Shown: positions 15,300 through 17,361 of the stretch, piece by piece
How positions within the stretch are numbered: position 1 is the first letter of the stretch
How the letters are laid out: every line of letters starts with the position of its first letter
Assembly: GCA_964571295.1 (NCBI GenBank)
Contig: CAZNAO010000019.1
Span: 1-17,361 of the forward strand
DNA: 17,361 nt
Source of the DNA: UBA922 sp964571295
GTDB taxonomy: Bacteria; Patescibacteriota; Patescibacteriia; Magasanikbacterales; UBA922
Reading direction: 5' to 3'
The notes under the pieces: model-generated
Told to the model about the DNA's origin: nothing
Seen by the model: only the letters and a program-made list of their open reading frames with translations
The model's database searches: none
Made by a program: the position numbers and the translations under genes

Positions 15300-16217
15300 A
15301 TGATCATGAGTTACGTTCCGACGATCGACATGGGGGGCTACATCGACCAGGACAAACCTCCGAACGAGCTGGTACAAGAACTCGGAAGATCCTTCGAAGG
15401 TATCGGATTCGCGGTGATCGTGAATCACGGTATCCCGGCCGCAGAGATCAAGCACGCGTACGAGATGTCACGCACGCTCTTTCACCTGCCTGATGACGTA
15501 CTGAAAAAGTACGAAGACGCAGAAGGTGGAAGACAACGGGGCTTCGCTTCCTTCGGCACCGAACAGGGCAAGGACGCCGAGATCCCGGATCTCAAACGAT
15601 TCTGGCACATCGGCCTCGAAGGTGTGCACTGGCTCCCTGGGAATGTGTGGCCGAGCGAAGTGCCCAACTTCCGCAAGACCATGCTTCGGACGTACCATCA
15701 CCTCCGTCGGCTGGGGAACAAGCTGCTCGACATAACCGAAGAATATCTCGGCTACGAGCCGGGCACACTCTCCCCCATGGTCGAAGGAGGTGACACCATC
15801 CTGCGCATGCTGCACTACCCGGAAATCCAGGAAGGATGGCGTGGTATCCGCGCAGCCGCGCACGAGGACATCAACCTGATCACGCTGCTCATCGCAGCGA
15901 CTGCATCAGGACTCGAAGTCAAGACGAGGGAGGGTAAGTGGATCGAAGTTCAGGAACAGCCGGACAGCATCGTCGTCAATGTCGGCGACATGCTCCAGCT
16001 CTTCAGTGGGGGACGGCTGATCTCGACCACGCATCGCGTACGCAATTCGGACAGGGAGCGTTTCTCGATGCCCTACTTCATCCACCCGCGACCGGAAGTG
16101 GTGCTCCACAAAGAGAGCAACTACACCGCGGGAGAGTATCTCGAACGACGCCTCGTCGAGATCAAAGTGAAGAAAGGAGACCTGTCGAAGATGCGCGCAG
16201 TTCCAACGCCAGGGTAA
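15300..16217 (+). CDS. isopenicillin N synthase-family 2-oxoglutarate/Fe(II) oxygenase
   Basis: A 305-residue non-haem iron oxygenase. The N-terminal DIOX_N part reads VPTIDMGG, FEGIGFAVIVNHGIP. The jelly-roll core holds the iron triad: H and D in AAHEDINLIT, the distal H in ISTTHRV, and the arginine of RERFSMPYF that binds the 2-oxoglutarate carboxylate. The family hydroxylates, desaturates or closes rings on small molecules; the substrate cannot be read. It is the only complete plus-strand gene here and has much higher GC than its neighbours (63% at 15601-15660 against 42% at 14581-14640, hand counts), with GC-ending codons. It also has its own strong promoter, a Shine-Dalgarno sequence and palindromes downstream. 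These point to horizontal acquisition; a chimeric assembly is the main alternative. Confidence 0.92.
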   Translation: MIMSYVPTIDMGGYIDQDKPPNELVQELGRSFEGIGFAVIVNHGIPAAEIKHAYEMSRTLFHLPDDVLKKYEDAEGGRQRGFASFGTEQGKDAEIPDLKRFWHIGLEGVHWLPGNVWPSEVPNFRKTMLRTYHHLRRLGNKLLDITEEYLGYEPGTLSPMVEGGDTILRMLHYPEIQEGWRGIRAAAHEDINLITLLIAATASGLEVKTREGKWIEVQEQPDSIVVNVGDMLQLFSGGRLISTTHRVRNSDRERFSMPYFIHPRPEVVLHKESNYTAGEYLERRLVEIKVKKGDLSKMRAVPTPG

Positions 16218-16230
16218 CAAGGAGGGAAAA

Positions 16231-16269
16231 CGGAATTTGGTTTGAATTGAAGTATTCTTCCAAATTCCG
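16231..16269 (+). repeat. inverted repeat 1 downstream of the oxygenase
   Basis: CGGAATTTGG (16231-16240) and CCAAATTCCG (16260-16269) are perfect 10-base inverses around a 19-base loop that holds a further GAAT/ATTC pair. It lies 14 bases after the stop codon. There is no U-run, so it is not a simple terminator and may be a 3' processing or stability hairpin. Bases 16237-16247 can instead pair with 16349-16359. Confidence 0.65.
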
Positions 16270-16275
16270 TGAGTA

Positions 16276-16305
16276 CCATTGTATTTCAAACATGGAATAC
16301 AATGG
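16276..16305 (+). repeat. inverted repeat 2 downstream of the oxygenase
   Basis: CCATTGTATT (16276-16285) and AATACAATGG (16296-16305) are perfect 10-base inverses with a 10-base loop; a wobble and a C-G pair can shorten the loop to six. It follows the first hairpin at six bases and overlaps the next palindrome by two. Confidence 0.65.
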
Positions 16306-16347
16306 AAATTAAAAAATCCCTTTAATTAAAGGGATTTTTTAATTTCC
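16304..16347. terminator. 44-base perfect palindrome, bidirectional terminator
   Basis: Bases 16304-16347 form a perfect palindrome centred between 16325 and 16326. The core is AATCCCTTT/AAAGGGATT flanked by six As and six Ts, so both strands read stem then U-run. It should end the oxygenase transcript on the plus strand and the tRNA-Trp transcript on the minus strand. Confidence 0.85.
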
Positions 16348-16362
16348 TATTCAAACCAAGAA

Positions 16363-16409
16363 CAGGCGCGGCCGGAATCGCCCGGCCATGCCGGGTTGGA
16401 GACCTTAGT
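16363..16409 (-). pseudogene. degenerate 3'-half copy of tRNA-Trp
   Basis: Bases 16363-16380 repeat the tRNA-Trp 3' end (16417-16434) exactly over 18 bases, and 16396-16409 repeat its anticodon-loop region (16452-16465) exactly over 14. Between them the anticodon-stem/variable/T-stem part is replaced by a GC hairpin, CCCGGC-CAT-GCCGGG. There is no 5' half, so no cloverleaf can form. It lies directly beyond the 3' end of the intact gene. Confidence 0.75.
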
Positions 16410-16416
16410 TAATCTG

Positions 16417-16487
16417 CAGGCGCGGCCGGAATCGAACCGACGACGAAGGTTTTGGAGACCTTAGTGATACCATTTCACCACGCGCCC
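16417..16487 (-). tRNA. trnW: tRNA-Trp (CCA anticodon)
   Basis: A 71-base cloverleaf on the minus strand: acceptor GGGCGCG/CGCGCCT (first pair G-U), D stem GTGA/TCAC with GG in the loop, anticodon stem AAGGT/ACCTT around loop CTCCAAA, which places CCA at positions 34-36 and reads UGG. A four-base variable loop and T arm GTCGG-TTCGATT-CCGGC follow, with discriminator G. The 3' CCA is not encoded (the next bases are CAG), so the CCA-adding enzyme in this window is needed. The palindrome at 16304-16347 is the likely terminator. Confidence 0.9.
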
Positions 16488-16523
16488 ATGTTTATAATTG
16501 TAAACGTTCTTTTAACTCTTTTC

Positions 16524-16739
16524 TTAATCTCCCCCCCCCACTTTCATGTCTCTTTCTCTTTTTCTTGCATATTCCTCTTTTTCATAAGCCTCATAATAGA
16601 CCAACTTCAACGATCTACGATGTTTTGTTGAATCAACATCTCCATTCATGTGATCTTGAATCCTCTGCTTCAGATCAGATGAGAAACCATAATACAATTT
16701 CTTATCTTTCATCGAATACAGTACATAGAAATAGAACAT
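16524..16739 (-). CDS. GIY-YIG (UvrC/URI-like) endonuclease domain protein, possibly frameshifted at the end
   Basis: A 71-residue single-domain nuclease: FYFYVLYS (the GIY strand), LYYGFSSDLKQRIQDH (YIG strand and the catalytic Arg helix), TKHRRSLKLVYYEAY, and ARKRERDMK with the conserved metal-binding Glu. Small proteins of this kind are common stand-alone relatives of the UvrC N-domain; their roles are mostly unknown. The gene ends GGGD at a run of nine Gs (minus strand of 16531-16539). With ten Gs the frame would continue GGGRLRKELKERLQL and stop before tRNA-Trp, which resembles the usual basic LKKRL-type tail. AGGGGAG lies just before ATG 16739. It sits between tRNA-Trp and a tRNA-like copy. 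Confidence 0.8.
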   Translation of the reverse strand: MFYFYVLYSMKDKKLYYGFSSDLKQRIQDHMNGDVDSTKHRRSLKLVYYEAYEKEEYARKRERDMKVGGGD

Positions 16740-16768
16740 ACTCCCCTTTAGTATGAGTATACGTGACA

Positions 16769-16826
16769 GGAATCGCCCGGCCAGGCCGGGTTGGAGACCA
16801 AAGTCTCACCATTTCACCACGCGCCC
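16769..16826 (-). pseudogene. tRNA-Trp-like degenerate copy
   Basis: The 5' part matches tRNA-Trp over 22 bases (16808-16829 against 16469-16490), including the acceptor 5' strand and the first D-stem strand. The D-stem partner is changed, the anticodon loop CTCCAA is kept, and the rest is the same GC hairpin block as in the half copy (31 bases, 16769-16799 against 16374-16404, one mismatch in the hairpin loop). The acceptor 3' strand is absent. The minus strand folds better as two hairpins (GAGAC/GTCTC and CCCGGC/GCCGGG) than as a tRNA. Confidence 0.7.
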
Positions 16827-16902
16827 ATGAATTAATTAACTCCAGCAGTATAGCGAATTTCTGAAATATTTTCAAGATCATCTATTCCGCTACTATAAAC
16901 AA

Positions 16903-16939
16903 AAAGATTGAAGGCCGTATACTGAAATCTTCAATCTTT
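16903..16939 (-). terminator. terminator of typA
   Basis: AAAGATTGAAG (16903-16913) and CTTCAATCTTT (16929-16939) form an 11-bp perfect stem with a 15-base loop, followed on the minus strand by a U-run. It is 34 bases beyond the typA stop. Confidence 0.78.
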
Positions 16940-16973
16940 ATTTAGAAAACTTAGTCGATCGTACAAACCTTTT

Positions 16974-17361
16974 TTAAGCAGTAGTCCTCTTGTTTCGATT
17001 GCGCTCAACTTCAGTCAAAAATTTCTTTCGAAGACGAATACTTTGCGGAGTAATTTCAAGATATTCATCGTCATTCATCATTTCCATACCACGTTCAAGC
17101 GTAATCTCAAATGGAGGAGTGAGAATAATAGCATCATCACTTCCACTTGCACGCATGTTGGTAAGTTTTTTACCCTTGATTGCATTCACCGCCATATCTT
17201 GGCCTTTGGATACATTTCCAATTACCATTCCTTCGTAAATTTCAATATTAGGTCCAATATAAAGCGTACCTCGATCCTGGAGATTCCAGAGAGCATACCC
17301 AAGTGCTTTTCCAGTAAGCATCGAAACCATACTCCCCACCTCTCTCTTTTCAATCACACCC
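16974..17361 (-). CDS. typA: translational GTPase TypA/BipA, C-terminal part (5' end off window)
   Basis: About 129 residues continue from the window edge to the stop at 16974. They match the TypA/BipA C-terminus: ALGYALWNLQDRGTLYIGP, a YEGMVIG strand, KGKKLTNMRASGSD, ILTPP, LERGMEMMNDDEYLEITPQSIRLRKKFL. TypA is a ribosome-associated GTPase of the EF-G family that helps ribosome assembly and stress or cold growth; the GTP-binding domain would lie outside the window. An in-frame GTG at 17357 is internal, not a start, because the family frame is open to the edge. A terminator follows. Assignment is secure. Confidence 0.93.
   Translation of the reverse strand, partial: GVIEKREVGSMVSMLTGKALGYALWNLQDRGTLYIGPNIEIYEGMVIGNVSKGQDMAVNAIKGKKLTNMRASGSDDAIILTPPFEITLERGMEMMNDDEYLEITPQSIRLRKKFLTEVERNRNKRTTA

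Noticed and set aside
15468..15863. 131-residue minus-strand reading frame inside the oxygenase gene
   Set aside because: It is a long antisense frame typical of GC-rich coding DNA, with no recognisable domain and no ribosome binding site; the plus-strand protein has full catalytic motifs.
16769..16826. A second functional tRNA
   Set aside because: The D stem is broken and there is no acceptor 3' strand, so no cloverleaf can form.

Overview
The window looks like part of a draft, metagenome-derived bacterial contig. It is AT-leaning, about 42% GC in a hand-counted 60-base block at 14581-14640. Genes are tightly packed in long minus-strand operons, few of them have a visible Shine-Dalgarno sequence, and the tRNA gene does not encode its CCA end. 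The gene repertoire (stand-alone MacB-type exporter, AbrB regulator, EamA carrier, GH-A glycosidase, aromatic/SdaC-type permease, UppP, TypA) would fit Patescibacteria/CPR, probably a Parcubacteria-like lineage. That placement is inference; no marker gene here proves it. There is a 100-N scaffold gap at 10316-10415, and the first ~128 bases are a GC-rich alaS fragment that looks foreign to the contig.

Layout. 1-128: plus-strand alaS piece at a probably chimeric edge. 187-8298 (minus, read right to left): AbrB-like regulator with its own promoter and repeated operator-like motifs, MacA/HlyD-type membrane fusion protein, CCA-adding enzyme, MacB/LolD-type ATPase, two tandem FtsX/MacB permeases, a YidC/Oxa1-like insertase and a short SPFH/band-7 protein. 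8359-13616 (minus): a GT-B glycosyltransferase resembling MGDG synthase/MurG, an EamA carrier, a membrane-anchored GH-A glycosidase (3' end lost in the gap), an amino-acid permease (5' end lost in the gap) and UppP. This set fits cell-envelope glycan and lipid-carrier work. 13723-15075 (minus): RhlE-like DEAD-box RNA helicase whose leader holds two hairpins, one terminator-like and ending two bases before the ATG.

15222-16347 is the odd part. A plus-strand 2-oxoglutarate/Fe(II) oxygenase of the isopenicillin N synthase type has much higher GC than its neighbours. It has its own consensus promoter, a 5'-terminal mRNA hairpin, a clear Shine-Dalgarno sequence and a cluster of palindromes behind it. 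It sits just beyond the 3' end of tRNA-Trp, which is flanked by two degenerate tRNA-Trp-like copies and a small GIY-YIG nuclease gene with a run of nine Gs near its end. 16974-17361 is the C-terminal part of typA/bipA.

The strongest candidates for something new are the oxygenase module beside tRNA-Trp and its degenerate copies, the attenuator-like leader of the helicase, and the exporter operon extended with YidC-like and SPFH proteins that both end in histidine-rich tails.
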